DNA of 64,000 nucleotides from Promethearchaeota archaeon (GCA_013375475.1 JABXKD010000007.1:1-64000); one strand, 5' to 3'. Positions 9,350 through 19,984 are shown, counted from the stretch's first letter. Translations and numbers: made by a program. Notes: generated by a model not told the origin, from the letters alone.

Positions 9350-11014
9350 TTGATCGATATGAGAAATAGAAAAAGCTGTCCCCATTCAATGAAAAAGCAA
9401 AAATCACATAGAAAAAGCTTGTGGGGGCTCGGTCTTCTAGCAGTAGTAAGTGCAATTTGGCTCATGATCAAAACAGGTAAAAAACCTACAAGAATTGTAT
9501 ATCCCTGTCAACAGGTTGCAGTTGAGAACATAAATATGTTCCACCTTGCTCTAGCAGCTTCACTTCCGCCGACCGTCCTCTCGCTGAGGAAATCGACGAG
9601 TTTCATAAAACCTATGCTTATCTTATCAATTCTATTCGTCAGCTCCGTCATTCTAGCGGATAATCCATTTAACTTTGGTTTAGATTTTTTTCCTGTAAAC
9701 AGCACACCTGTTCATCTCACTTTATCACCACAGAGGGCACTCGCATCCGATCCTTCAGACCTATTCTTTGTTCAGAATGCTTCAAGGGAGAAAGGAAACA
9801 TGGACCTTGCTGTCTCATCCCTTATAGAACTAATGGAAGCTCAAGAGCTATACTTCTACAAGAACGCAACTCAGAGTTCTGGATTGATAGGGAATAATGA
9901 TGTTGTGATTCTAAAAGTGAATGGCCAATGGCCCTATAATGGCGGGACAAATACTGATCTCGTAAAAAGCGTGATTAAGGCGATAGTAGGTCATCCTGAT
10001 GGTTTCACTGGAGAAGTAATAATCACTGATAACGGACAGGGACAAGGAAGTATGGACCATGCCCAAACTAACTCGTATTACCATGATCAGTCAAATTCAG
10101 AAGTGGGTGGGATGTTTGGTTCATACCATGTGTCAGCATTTCTGTGGGACACCATAAGGAGCAGAACTGTTGCTGATTTCAATGATGCTGACTTCAGAGA
10201 TGGTTATGTTCGAAACACAACTTGGAACTCAGATACAGAGATTTATGTTTCCTACCCCAAGTTCACGACTGAACATGGTACACATGTCAGTTTCAAAGAA
10301 GGTGTATGGGACAATACGACTGGTTTCGATTCGGATCGTCTCAAGGTTATCAATATGCCAGTCCTGAAGTCTCACTTCATTTACGGAGTAACTGGTTGTA
10401 TTAAACATTATATGGGCGTTCCACAGGGCTATATTGCCCCTTCAGTACACATCACTATTCCACATGAACACTTTTCAATCGCACAAGGCGGGTTGGCAAC
10501 TCTGATGGTAGAAACAAGAGCCCCAATCTTGAACATCCTCGACATGATCTGGATCAACGCCAATCCCTTGGAAAGTTCAAGCAAGCGTGGGCCTTATGGT
10601 AACTATGATTACACTACTTATACTGATATAATCGGCGCCAGCCAAGATCCGGTGGCTTTAGACTATTGGGCATCAAAGAATGTCCTTATACCTGTTGCTA
10701 TGCTTAGCTATGTCACCTATTCTTCTTTAGATCCCGATTATGAACCTCTGAGTCCTCAATATGTTGGTTATGGTCAAATGGAGGAATCGTTTCATAACTA
10801 TTTAAGGAGATCCAAGGATGTTTTGAACGATGCTGGTTTGCAAGCCACTATGAATCAAACCAAAATGAATGTGTTCGTAACAGAACTTGAAGCTCTAAAA
10901 GAATCAGATCCGAATGCACTAGATCCTTTGGCTCTTGTCTTGGTTGTAATCTTACCTATCTCAGCCGGTATAATTGTCACCGTAGTTGTAATCATGAAAC
11001 GTAGAAGGAAGTAG
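9350..11014 (+). CDS. DUF362-family protein with TM segments at both ends
   Basis: 'VVILKVNGQWPYNGGTNTDLVKSVIKAI', 'NMPVLKSHFIYGVTGCIKHYMG' typical of DUF362; start may be ATG at 9359. Confidence 0.75.
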   Translation: MIDMRNRKSCPHSMKKQKSHRKSLWGLGLLAVVSAIWLMIKTGKKPTRIVYPCQQVAVENINMFHLALAASLPPTVLSLRKSTSFIKPMLILSILFVSSVILADNPFNFGLDFFPVNSTPVHLTLSPQRALASDPSDLFFVQNASREKGNMDLAVSSLIELMEAQELYFYKNATQSSGLIGNNDVVILKVNGQWPYNGGTNTDLVKSVIKAIVGHPDGFTGEVIITDNGQGQGSMDHAQTNSYYHDQSNSEVGGMFGSYHVSAFLWDTIRSRTVADFNDADFRDGYVRNTTWNSDTEIYVSYPKFTTEHGTHVSFKEGVWDNTTGFDSDRLKVINMPVLKSHFIYGVTGCIKHYMGVPQGYIAPSVHITIPHEHFSIAQGGLATLMVETRAPILNILDMIWINANPLESSSKRGPYGNYDYTTYTDIIGASQDPVALDYWASKNVLIPVAMLSYVTYSSLDPDYEPLSPQYVGYGQMEESFHNYLRRSKDVLNDAGLQATMNQTKMNVFVTELEALKESDPNALDPLALVLVVILPISAGIIVTVVVIMKRRRK

Positions 11015-11036
11015 TTTTCTTCAATTTGAATCAACA

Positions 11037-11258
11037 CTAACTAACATTTGCTCCTTCTTTCCTTAAGAGTTCAAGAAGTTCCTCTTTTACGTTCAGAAAT
11101 GATGGCATATCCCAAGATGCAATTTTAGGGTAAATCGAAGCTATAAAAAACTCGGGATCTAATTTGTAAGTCTCTCCAATAATACTAATACAATCGGAAT
11201 CGGAAAGATGCGTGAATTCTTCACCCTTAAAAAGAATTTCTAAACTACCTAAAATCAT
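11037..11258 (-). CDS. Hypothetical small protein
   Basis: 73-aa ORF with plausible composition only. Confidence 0.35.
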   Translation of the reverse strand: MILGSLEILFKGEEFTHLSDSDCISIIGETYKLDPEFFIASIYPKIASWDMPSFLNVKEELLELLRKEGANVS

Positions 11259-11274
11259 TCTCCGCTTGATTTTC

Positions 11275-11440
11275 TTCGGTGAAATCTCTCTTTTTTAGGC
11301 TTCGCTTACGCTAAAGTGTCACAACCAGATATAAGAGTTGTACACTAGTAATATGTATCCTTCGGTGAAAGTGTACTACCGGCTACGCTTTGCTGAAGTG
11401 TCACAACCAGATGTGGGAATTGTTATATTTTCTAATTGAT
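11275..11440. repeat. Imperfect tandem direct repeat, ~85-nt unit
   Basis: 'ttcggtgaaa' at 11275 and 11361; 'ggct(t/a)cgctt...aagtgtcacaaccagat' at 11299-11330 and 11381-11412. Confidence 0.7.
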
Positions 11441-12671
11441 TAAGATTAGAAATTAAAGTTAGTACTGTTTTTTCTCTATTATTTAATGCTTTAAGTGCAA
11501 TCTCTAATTCATCAGGATCTTTAATCCATCCTTTTGCATCATCTATGCATTTATGAAAGTGATCTGCAAGATTCCCCAAAACTTGATTATACCAAGGTAA
11601 TTTCTCTATTATGGTAAGGGAAATATCTTCTTTTTGATTAAGCATGTTGTTAGGTATTTTTTGAATCTCATTATCAAGTTCAGTTATAATCTCAACAAAT
11701 TTTTCTATTTTCATTCCACATCTTTTCGCAAAAGTGCGATTCATCCACTTTTTCGCTAACAAACCCAAATCATTTATCTCTTGGTTAAGTTTTTCTGTGA
11801 GTTTCTGGACATTTTGAGAATTTTCAATAGTCTCCGAAATAAAAACTTTCAAGTCAGTTTCATTTTGTATCTTTTTCTCTTTAACGGAGCTATGATTCTT
11901 TTTTGTGCTAATAAATCCCAATTTTAATAGAGGAGAGAATGGTTCGGCTATTTGACCGTGATATTCCTTTGCATAGACAATAGTGTATGCCCACCCTGCA
12001 GCACAATGATCTGCTGGCATTAATCCATCATATCCAGGGTTAACTCCTTGATTTTTAAATTCATCCTCAGTCATACCATATTTTGGTGCTAAAATTCGAC
12101 TGTACTCCTGTAATCCGGGGGTGTCAATCATTCCAGGTCCAAACACGAAGACTGAAATATTAGTATTATCCAATTCTGCTGCAAGTGAAATTCCTATTGA
12201 TGTCAAAGCCGTTTTAGTAGCAAAATAGGGTGCCATATATGGCCATCCTTCCGCAGAGGTTACAGTATTTATTACACCATCATTCTGTTTAATCATATAA
12301 GGTAAAAAAGTTTTAATGGTATGGATAGCCCCTCGAATATTAACATTATATATTCTATCCCAATCTTCTAGCGATATTTCATTTATAGTACCCGCTGAAG
12401 TTGCATACGCATTATTAATCAGGATATCTACTTTCCCAAATCTTTCAATAACTATGTTCTCTAATTTCTTAATATCTTCTTCTTTAGATACATCTGTTTT
12501 CATGAAAAGCGCAGTTCCACCTTCTGAATAAATTAACTCTTCTACCTGTTTTCCATAATCATTTATTTCTGCAATGACAACATTTGCTCCTAACCATGCT
12601 AAGGCTCTTGCTAGTTCTTTACCAATACCTCTCCCTGCACCAGTAATGATCGCAACTTTATTTATAAGCAT
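11376..12671 (-). CDS. Short-chain dehydrogenase/reductase with ~170-aa C-terminal helical extension
   Basis: 'INKVAIITGAGRGIGKELARAL' Rossmann motif, 'NNAYAT', YxxxK-type 'YFATKTAL'; start set at MLINKVAII. Confidence 0.85.
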   Translation of the reverse strand: MLINKVAIITGAGRGIGKELARALAWLGANVVIAEINDYGKQVEELIYSEGGTALFMKTDVSKEEDIKKLENIVIERFGKVDILINNAYATSAGTINEISLEDWDRIYNVNIRGAIHTIKTFLPYMIKQNDGVINTVTSAEGWPYMAPYFATKTALTSIGISLAAELDNTNISVFVFGPGMIDTPGLQEYSRILAPKYGMTEDEFKNQGVNPGYDGLMPADHCAAGWAYTIVYAKEYHGQIAEPFSPLLKLGFISTKKNHSSVKEKKIQNETDLKVFISETIENSQNVQKLTEKLNQEINDLGLLAKKWMNRTFAKRCGMKIEKFVEIITELDNEIQKIPNNMLNQKEDISLTIIEKLPWYNQVLGNLADHFHKCIDDAKGWIKDPDELEIALKALNNREKTVLTLISNLNQLENITIPTSGCDTSAKRSR

Positions 12672-12767
12672 ATTTTTGGATAAACCCAATTTTTCAATAA
12701 ACATTTGACATAGACCAATTATTTATGTTTAAGATTTAATAATTTACATGACTATATAAATATTTGG

Positions 12768-12795
12768 GTCACTAAGTCACTTGGTCATTTAGTCA
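12768..12795. promoter_or_regulatory. Candidate TetR operator: four GTCA units at 8-bp period
   Basis: GTCACTAA-GTCACTTG-GTCATTTA-GTCA between the divergent SDR and TetR genes; includes imperfect palindrome ACTAAGTCACttGGTCATTTAGT (12771-12793). Confidence 0.6.
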
Positions 12796-12832
12796 TAAAT
12801 TTTTAAGTAAAAGTGTCCTTTATATTATTATA

Positions 12833-13459
12833 ATGCCTAAAGGGTTTACTATTGAAGAAAAAAAAATTATTAAAAATAACCTAATTGAAAAAGGTGCAGA
12901 ATTTTTTGGAATTTATGGATTAAAAAAGACAAATGTTGAAGATATAACTAATGCTGCAGGTATTGCGAAAGGTTCTTTTTATTCCTTCTATAATTCAAAA
13001 GAAGAATTATTTCTGGATGTTCTCACACAAGCAGAAGAAAAGATGATCAAAAAAATTAGGCAGATATTAAAAAGAATGAAGAAAGATCCTAAGGGAACCT
13101 TTAAAGATTTTTTATACTTTCATATTCAAGCCCCAAAAGAAAATCCAATTATACAACAAATCGCCGATAAAAATACAAGAGAATATCTTGTTAGGAAATT
13201 ACATAATAATCCTAAATTAAAGCAAAAACTCCAAACCTATGAATATATTCCACATTTTATTGAAATGTGGCAAAAACAAGGACTAATTATAAATAAAGAT
13301 CCCGAAATTTTAGGGGGTATTTTAAAATCTATATTTACAATCGGTTTAGATGATGAGATAACAGAATATATTGGTAGAGAAAAATTTCCTGAGATTATCG
13401 AAAATCTAATAAATATTATTGTTGAGTATATGGTTATTTCTGATTCTGATAAGAAATAA
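12833..13459 (+). CDS. TetR/AcrR family transcriptional regulator
   Basis: N-terminal HTH 'GAEFFGIYGLKKTNVEDITNAAGIAKGSFYSFYNSKEELFLDVL'. Confidence 0.95.
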   Translation: MPKGFTIEEKKIIKNNLIEKGAEFFGIYGLKKTNVEDITNAAGIAKGSFYSFYNSKEELFLDVLTQAEEKMIKKIRQILKRMKKDPKGTFKDFLYFHIQAPKENPIIQQIADKNTREYLVRKLHNNPKLKQKLQTYEYIPHFIEMWQKQGLIINKDPEILGGILKSIFTIGLDDEITEYIGREKFPEIIENLINIIVEYMVISDSDKK

Positions 13460-13655
13460 AATCTTTTTAATTTTTGGAGTTAGAGAGAATTTCTATATCT
13501 ATAAAAAAATTCTAAATTCCGAAAGATCTCATCGAAAAATTATTTCTGTCTTATCCTCATATTAAGTGATATTAGCTTTTTTGCTAGTTTATTCGTAAGA
13601 TTAAGGGCACACCTTCCATTTTAGATTAAAAATCTAAAGAAAAATTGAAATTTGA

Positions 13656-15185
13656 TTATTTAATCACCAATTTTTTTGCTGATTCTGTGTTCGCGATTCC
13701 TCCTAATGAAGTACAACGCAATTGAGGGGCTAACATCTTACCGCTCTCAAATGATGCTTGGATTGAATCATCAAGATTAATTGGATTAATGTAACCACCT
13801 ATAATAAGATCAGCACAGATAAATGCATTTGACGCTGCCACTGCATTCCTAGTATGACAAGGGATTTCACAGAATCCCGCAACAAGATCGCATACAGATC
13901 CCATTGTGTTTTGTAATGCAATTGCTGCCGCTTCTGTGGCTGCAACAGGACCACCACTAGCAGCTTCGATCACAGCTGCCGCTGCCATTGCTCCCGCCAT
14001 TCCTATCTCAACTTGACATCCCGCTATTTCAGCAGCAAAAGTTGAATTCATTCCGTTTATTAAACCAATCACTCCTGCTGCAAGTGCACATTTAATAATC
14101 TTGTCCATTTTTATATTAAAATCGTAATGGAGTGTATAAAGAACCGAAGCAATAACACCGCAAGAAGCGCCTGTAGGGGCCGCGCAAATAAGACCTCCCG
14201 AAGAAGCTGTATCCATAGCTGCCATAGCCCTATAAGCACTTCTTAAATTAATTCCAGAACTGAAAAGCTGATTCTCTTTTTTTTGGATATCACTAGCAGA
14301 ATGCTTTAATAATTTCATATGCGAATTTTTCTTTTCCAAACCCTTTTCAATTGAAGAAAACATTACTGAAATCCTTTTTCCCATTTCTTCTAAAATGGAT
14401 TTTTCATCTAAGTTCAATAAATCTGCTTCATACATAAGCCCAACCTTTCCGAGAGAATACTTTTCTTCATTTGCAAGCTTTAACATCTCAAAACTATTTT
14501 TAAACAAAGGAGTCCCATGAATCGGAAAAAAGATAGGGTATATAGTCCAGATATTATTAATAAAATCAAGAGATTTTAATTTATTAACGAAATCATCTTT
14601 ATACTTGTTTGGGTTCGTTAGTTGAATAAAAAAATACCTCCCATCATCCTGTATATGTACTTTTTCTGGAGAATAAGAAAATTCTTGAATTAAATTCAGT
14701 AATTTTTCCTTGGAATTCCTTAGAAATTCGATTAATATAGTATAATTATTTCCTTTAAGATTTACCATCCAGTTATTAACTTTTTCTATTAAAATCATAC
14801 CTCCTCCTATGGATTTCGCGACTATTGTTAATTTTTTAGCAGGGATATTAATTAGCATATAGTTTGGATGATCTGCTTCAGGAATATCATCAGAATCGAA
14901 GGAAAATCTAATTCCTTCTTCACGGGCTACATTATCGGAATTAAGAAAGTCCGGATCTTCAATAGCTAAATTAATGATCCCCGATAAGAACGCAACATCT
15001 CCATTTTGAGATTTATACGTCTTATCAAAAGAACCCTTTGAATCAAATGTAATATTAATTTCCTCTATTTCGTTCTCACATAACATATTGGTCAACCGTC
15101 CAATACTATAAGAAGCAGCGGTATGAGAACTGCTAGGTCCATGCAGAATTGGCCCTATAACATCGTTTAATATACTTATTTTCAT
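13656..15185 (-). CDS. L-serine ammonia-lyase (iron-sulfur type, fused beta+alpha)
   Basis: 'SILNDVIGPILHGPSSSHTAA' and 'CAAPTGASCGVIASVL'; start moved to MKISI at 15185. Confidence 0.9.
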   Translation of the reverse strand: MKISILNDVIGPILHGPSSSHTAASYSIGRLTNMLCENEIEEINITFDSKGSFDKTYKSQNGDVAFLSGIINLAIEDPDFLNSDNVAREEGIRFSFDSDDIPEADHPNYMLINIPAKKLTIVAKSIGGGMILIEKVNNWMVNLKGNNYTILIEFLRNSKEKLLNLIQEFSYSPEKVHIQDDGRYFFIQLTNPNKYKDDFVNKLKSLDFINNIWTIYPIFFPIHGTPLFKNSFEMLKLANEEKYSLGKVGLMYEADLLNLDEKSILEEMGKRISVMFSSIEKGLEKKNSHMKLLKHSASDIQKKENQLFSSGINLRSAYRAMAAMDTASSGGLICAAPTGASCGVIASVLYTLHYDFNIKMDKIIKCALAAGVIGLINGMNSTFAAEIAGCQVEIGMAGAMAAAAVIEAASGGPVAATEAAAIALQNTMGSVCDLVAGFCEIPCHTRNAVAASNAFICADLIIGGYINPINLDDSIQASFESGKMLAPQLRCTSLGGIANTESAKKLVIK

Positions 15186-15409
15186 AAATCTTGCTCCCTC
15201 TGTGTTCTGTAAATAAGCTGTGATCATTTGAACATCACAGATTAAAGAAGAAAAATGGAACAACTAAAAAAAAGAGCTAGAACTTAAAAACAAATAGATT
15301 ATAAAAATTTCTCTAAAATTAATATATGGATTTCTAATATCATATTTATAAATCCTTGAAATTACTGGCAGAAAACATTCTAGTGGATTTATCCAGGTCA
15401 TGCTAATCC

Positions 15410-15517
15410 GATGATACAGAAAACATTAAAGAAGAACCTAAATAGAAGATCAGCGGAATTGATAGAATCAGCTGTGAACTCTCTCAAAACATCAGTAAAA
15501 AATTAAAAGAAAAATAG
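15410..15517 (+). pseudogene. Decayed copy of the small ORF at 18041-18265
   Basis: Gapless conceptual translation NIKEEPK*KISGIDRISCELSQNISKKLKEK* aligns to RIKEELKWAVNGIDIVGCGLSQNISKKLKEK*; in-frame TAG replaces TGG. Confidence 0.75.
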
Positions 15518-15595
15518 AAAGAGAAAAAAAACCAGAAGAAAAAATGCAGAATACTTATTATAAAAATAGGATAAATATCTACATTAAAGAAATTT

Positions 15596-17869
15596 GTGAA
15601 TAATCCAATGCTGAAAATTTTTTTGAGCTCTACATTTAGAGATTTAGCCGAACCTCGAGCGAATATCCTGGATAAATTGGATACGGTGTTTGAAGGCGTC
15701 GGTATGGAAGAGTTTATTCCTGACGGCTCTAATTCACAAGAAGTGTGTATACGCGATCTGAAAAAAAGCGATATTGTGATATTTCTTATTTCCCCTTATT
15801 ACGGTACTTTGATGGATACATGTTCGCTAATAAGTGAGTGTAAAGCGGATTGTCCTATGAAAACGGGGAAAGGGTGTATATCTTATACCCATTGTGAATA
15901 TAAGAACACGATTAGCGAAGGGATTTTACATCAAACTTACTTAGTTGAGAAGGGTTGGGACGCTAAGGACTTAAAGAAGGAAGCTCTTGAGTTTAGAGAC
16001 GAAATCGGGAAAGAAATGTGGAAAGGAATCCAAGATGTTAACGATACATCTCTAGTAAAACTAATCTGCAATAATCTAGCAAAAAGGATTATTGAGTGGC
16101 ACACTCTGGACATATTGAACTTCCAGCAGTTTTGCGATAGAGAGGAAATATTTAACGAGTTAATAAATAATATTGATGGAAAGGTTGAGGTTTACGGTGT
16201 GGGCGGAATAGGGAAGACGGCATTAATTCAGGTTGCTCTGCTTATCCAAAAACTAAAAGGAAAGAAAATCATTAGTATCGGAATACCGAAATCTTACGCA
16301 AGCGGCTCCGGATTTGAATCTTTTAGGTTAAAATGTAAAAACGACCAGTATATAGCAGTTTCCCAGAAAGAAATTACAATAAATGATGTAATCAATGCCT
16401 TAGCCGGAGCGAGGATTTTATTTGATCCTGAAGAATTCATAAAAAAACCGAAAAATGAGCTTGTAGAATTATTAGCAAAAAAATTAAGAAACGAAGAAAA
16501 TCTTACTGTTTTCATAGATGACTTTCACTTAGCCACTAAGGATGTGGTAAACCTCGTTAAATCGTTAGATAATATTATACTATCTTCTCGCAAAAATACA
16601 TATATTGCTAAAACAGAAATATGCGTAATCGGTGTTGACGAAGAAGATAGGGAAGATCTTATAAAAATATATTCGCGAGAAGAACTTCCTAAAAAAGTGA
16701 AAGATATAATCAAAAAAATATCTGAAGGTCATCCCTTATCAACAGAACTTTTAGTAAAGAATTATCAAAACATCAACTTTGAAAAACTAAAGGATTTTAA
16801 TCTCGAATATGCTGATGATAAACAAGTAAAAGATTTCTATAAGAGGGTTATTGAAGAGATCTACTCTTCTAATAAGAAGGCTTTAGTCTTACTAAAAAAT
16901 CTAGCTGTAATAAATACAGATTTAAAAAACAACATCAATAGAGAAGTTGTGTATCAATCATACGAAATAGATGATGTTAAAAAATATTTTAAAGAATTAG
17001 TAGATACAGGAATGCTAAAAAAAAGAGAAGGTAAAGAAGAGACATATGAATTTCAATTCGTACACATCCAAGACGCACTAGAAGATATTGCAAGCCATGA
17101 ATATCATCTTAATGCAGTTAAGTATTATAATATTAAAAATGAAATTGTAAGCAAAGATATCAATAATAGAATAGAATCACTATACCATAAAATAATCTCA
17201 AATCCTTCGGAGAATCTAATCGATGAATTTCTTATTATTGTGGACAACCAAATAATTAATAATTATGGCCTAAAACGGTTAATTGATTGTGGAAAGAATT
17301 TAAAACGACTTATCAATGAGAACTATAAAAGAGATATGGAAACCGCATTGAAGAATTTATATTCCCGATTGGAAGCCGCTTATATGGAAGAGTTGATGGA
17401 GCATTTTGAGAGAATTAGAAGAGATCCCATTGAGTTCATCTCAACAACCGCTGTTTTACTCACGGCCATTGGAGAAAATTATGCTAAGATAGGATCTTTT
17501 GAGAAAGCGGAAAAAGAGTATCAAAGAGCATTAAAGATATATAAAAAAATATCCCGGAAAAAACCTGCTTTATATAAACCAAAAATTGCTATGCTACAAA
17601 AATACCTTGGAAATCTCTATTTTAAATTTAAAAGATTTAAGAAGGCTGAAAAAACTTTCCATAAAGCTCTAGAAATCGACTCTAACGATAGTGAAATATG
17701 GTACTCAAAATCATGTGTTGAATCTTTAATGAAATCTAAAGAAAAAGCCCTAGCTTCATTGTTAAGTGCGATTAAACTCGATAAAAAATACATTGAAATG
17801 GCGAAATCCAATAGCGACTTTGAATATATAAAAACATCAAAAGAATTTAAAAAATTAATTGAAGACTAA
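15596..17869 (+). CDS. DUF4062 + STAND-like P-loop NTPase + TPR-like repeats
   Basis: 'MLKIFLSSTFRDLAEPRANILDKL' (DUF4062), Walker A 'VYGVGGIGKTALIQ', Walker B-like 'LTVFIDDFH', C-terminal TPR-like units. Confidence 0.85.
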   Translation: MNNPMLKIFLSSTFRDLAEPRANILDKLDTVFEGVGMEEFIPDGSNSQEVCIRDLKKSDIVIFLISPYYGTLMDTCSLISECKADCPMKTGKGCISYTHCEYKNTISEGILHQTYLVEKGWDAKDLKKEALEFRDEIGKEMWKGIQDVNDTSLVKLICNNLAKRIIEWHTLDILNFQQFCDREEIFNELINNIDGKVEVYGVGGIGKTALIQVALLIQKLKGKKIISIGIPKSYASGSGFESFRLKCKNDQYIAVSQKEITINDVINALAGARILFDPEEFIKKPKNELVELLAKKLRNEENLTVFIDDFHLATKDVVNLVKSLDNIILSSRKNTYIAKTEICVIGVDEEDREDLIKIYSREELPKKVKDIIKKISEGHPLSTELLVKNYQNINFEKLKDFNLEYADDKQVKDFYKRVIEEIYSSNKKALVLLKNLAVINTDLKNNINREVVYQSYEIDDVKKYFKELVDTGMLKKREGKEETYEFQFVHIQDALEDIASHEYHLNAVKYYNIKNEIVSKDINNRIESLYHKIISNPSENLIDEFLIIVDNQIINNYGLKRLIDCGKNLKRLINENYKRDMETALKNLYSRLEAAYMEELMEHFERIRRDPIEFISTTAVLLTAIGENYAKIGSFEKAEKEYQRALKIYKKISRKKPALYKPKIAMLQKYLGNLYFKFKRFKKAEKTFHKALEIDSNDSEIWYSKSCVESLMKSKEKALASLLSAIKLDKKYIEMAKSNSDFEYIKTSKEFKKLIED

Positions 17870-18040
17870 AAAATATCTTAAGCTTTAGTAATTCTTTTTT
17901 CATTAACTATAGTTAAGTTGAAACTTAATTAGAGTAAAAGAGGAAGAAAAGTCTTAAAAAACATGAATTGCAATAATTTTTGTTTAAATAGATAAAATCA
18001 TAACAATTGTAAGAACACAAATAATCGGAGTTGAAGCAAG

Positions 18041-18265
18041 ATAGCAGAAAATCAATTAAATAATGATAAAGATAAAGTTCCAAAATGGGAGACACTTGAG
18101 GAACTTATCGCACTTTTAATAGAAGTAAGAGTTGATTTAACGATGTTTTGCAAATCTGTTAATGATGAGCGGATAAAAGAAGAACTTAAATGGGCAGTTA
18201 ACGGAATTGATATCGTTGGATGTGGACTCTCTCAAAATATAAGTAAAAAGTTAAAAGAAAAATAG
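18041..18265 (+). CDS. Small (~74 aa) STAND-linked protein, apparent ATA start
   Basis: Open frame IAENQLNNDKDKVPKWETLEELIALLIEVRVDLTMFCKSVNDERIKEELKWAVNGIDIVGCGLSQNISKKLKEK*; preceded in frame by TGA; homologous relic upstream at 15410-15517. Confidence 0.55.
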   Translation: MAENQLNNDKDKVPKWETLEELIALLIEVRVDLTMFCKSVNDERIKEELKWAVNGIDIVGCGLSQNISKKLKEK

Positions 18266-18292
18266 AAAGAAAAAATTAATTTAATAATTTAA

Positions 18293-19984
18293 TTACATCA
18301 TGCCCGGGGGCATTCCCATGCCTCCCATACCCCCTCCCATTCCAGGAGGCATTCCCATTCCAGGAGGCATTCCACCTGGACCACCAGGAGGCATTGCGCT
18401 TTTTGCTCCTGCGATTACATCGTCAATGCGTAAAATCATTGAGGCTGCTTCGGTAGAGCTTTTAATTGCTTGAATTTTCACTATGGTTGGTTCGACGACG
18501 CCATCTGCCATCATATTGTCGATAACATCGCCCGTTTCGAGGTTGAGTCCCGCAAACTTGTTTCCTGCTTGATGAGATGCTCTTAGTTTCATTAACATTT
18601 CGATTTGGTCTAGTCCTGCGTTTTCAGCGAGTGTTTTAGGGATAATATCCAATGAATCAGCAAAAACTTCGACTGCTAATTGTTCGCGTCCTCCTAGAGT
18701 TTGAGCATATTTTCTTAATTGAATTGCAGTTTCAAGTTCTGGGGCTCCTCCACCACCGACGACTTTTTGATCTTCGACGACATCTCTAACTACGCATAAA
18801 GCGTCGTGAATAGCTCTTTCAGCTTCATCGATAATGAGTTCAGTTCCACCTCTGATTAAAATCACGACTGATTTCGGGTCTTTACATTCTTCAACGAATA
18901 TCCAGCTATCATTCATAACCTTACGTTCTTCAACTATGCCAGCAAAACCTAGCTTATCTTCTGTTATGTCATCGAGATTGGTGAAAATTACTCCACCGGT
19001 AGCTTTCGAGAGTTTTTCTAAGTCAGATTTTTTAACGCGTCTTACGGCCATAACATTTGCTTTTGAGAGAAAATGTTGAGCCATATCATCAATTCCTTTC
19101 TGACAAACGACTACATTTGCTCCAGAGTTCACGATTTTATCGACCATGGTTCTAAGCATATGTTCTTCTTCGTCAAGGAATTGTTGGATTTGATCGGGGC
19201 TCGTGATTTGGAGCTTGGCGTCGAATTCAGTTTTCTCAATTTCTATAGCGGATTGTAATAAGAGAATCTTTGCGTCTTTTATGATTTTCGGCATTCCGGG
19301 GCTGACAACTTCTTTGTCTAAGATAATACCTTTAATGAGGGTTGTTTCGTCAACTGACTCTCCTTCCTTTTTTTGAATTTGAACTTTATCGATATCAGCG
19401 ACCCATTTACCGTTTTCGCCTTTTTCTGCTACTGCCTTAATTGCTCCGATACAAATATCGGCAAGCATATCTCTCGATTCAGAGACAATTTTAGAGGACA
19501 TACAAGTCTTTGCACAGTTTTTTAACCCTTCCATATCGTCAATTCCGCTTTTAATTGACATTGCTTCCAAAATTTCAACTGATTTCTCAGCAGCTTTTCT
19601 AAAGCCCTCAGTAATGACTGTTGGGTGTATTTTTTGTTGTAAAAGTTTTTCTGCGCGCTTTAATAGTTCGCCAGCAAGGATTACAGAAGTAGTTGTGCCA
19701 TCACCTACTTCGGAATCTTGAGTTTTAGAAACTTCGACCATCATTTTTGCAGCAGGATGTTGGACATCGATTTCTTTTAGAATTGTTGCCCCATCGTTAG
19801 TGATTACAACGTCGCCAAATTGATCAACGAGCATTTTATCCATTCCACGAGGTCCGAGTGACGTTCGCACCGCTTCCATGATAACTTTTGCAGCTGCGAT
19901 GTTATTTTCCATAGCATCTTTTCCGCGTGTTCTTTCGGTCCCTTCCTTCATAATAAAGATAGGTTGACCGCCTAATTGTGCCAT
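18293..19984 (-). CDS. thsA: Thermosome (group II chaperonin) subunit
   Basis: '[14 protein letters not shown]', '[36 protein letters not shown]', GGM-rich C-terminus. Confidence 0.99.
   Translation of the reverse strand: MAQLGGQPIFIMKEGTERTRGKDAMENNIAAAKVIMEAVRTSLGPRGMDKMLVDQFGDVVITNDGATILKEIDVQHPAAKMMVEVSKTQDSEVGDGTTTSVILAGELLKRAEKLLQQKIHPTVITEGFRKAAEKSVEILEAMSIKSGIDDMEGLKNCAKTCMSSKIVSESRDMLADICIGAIKAVAEKGENGKWVADIDKVQIQKKEGESVDETTLIKGIILDKEVVSPGMPKIIKDAKILLLQSAIEIEKTEFDAKLQITSPDQIQQFLDEEEHMLRTMVDKIVNSGANVVVCQKGIDDMAQHFLSKANVMAVRRVKKSDLEKLSKATGGVIFTNLDDITEDKLGFAGIVEERKVMNDSWIFVEECKDPKSVVILIRGGTELIIDEAERAIHDALCVVRDVVEDQKVVGGGGAPELETAIQLRKYAQTLGGREQLAVEVFADSLDIIPKTLAENAGLDQIEMLMKLRASHQAGNKFAGLNLETGDVIDNMMADGVVEPTIVKIQAIKSSTEAASMILRIDDVIAGAKSAMPPGGPGGMPPGMGMPPGMGGGMGGMGMPPGMM

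Noticed and set aside
18834-19258. Plus-strand ORFs opposite the thermosome
   Set aside because: Antisense to an unambiguous thermosome gene; low-complexity composition.
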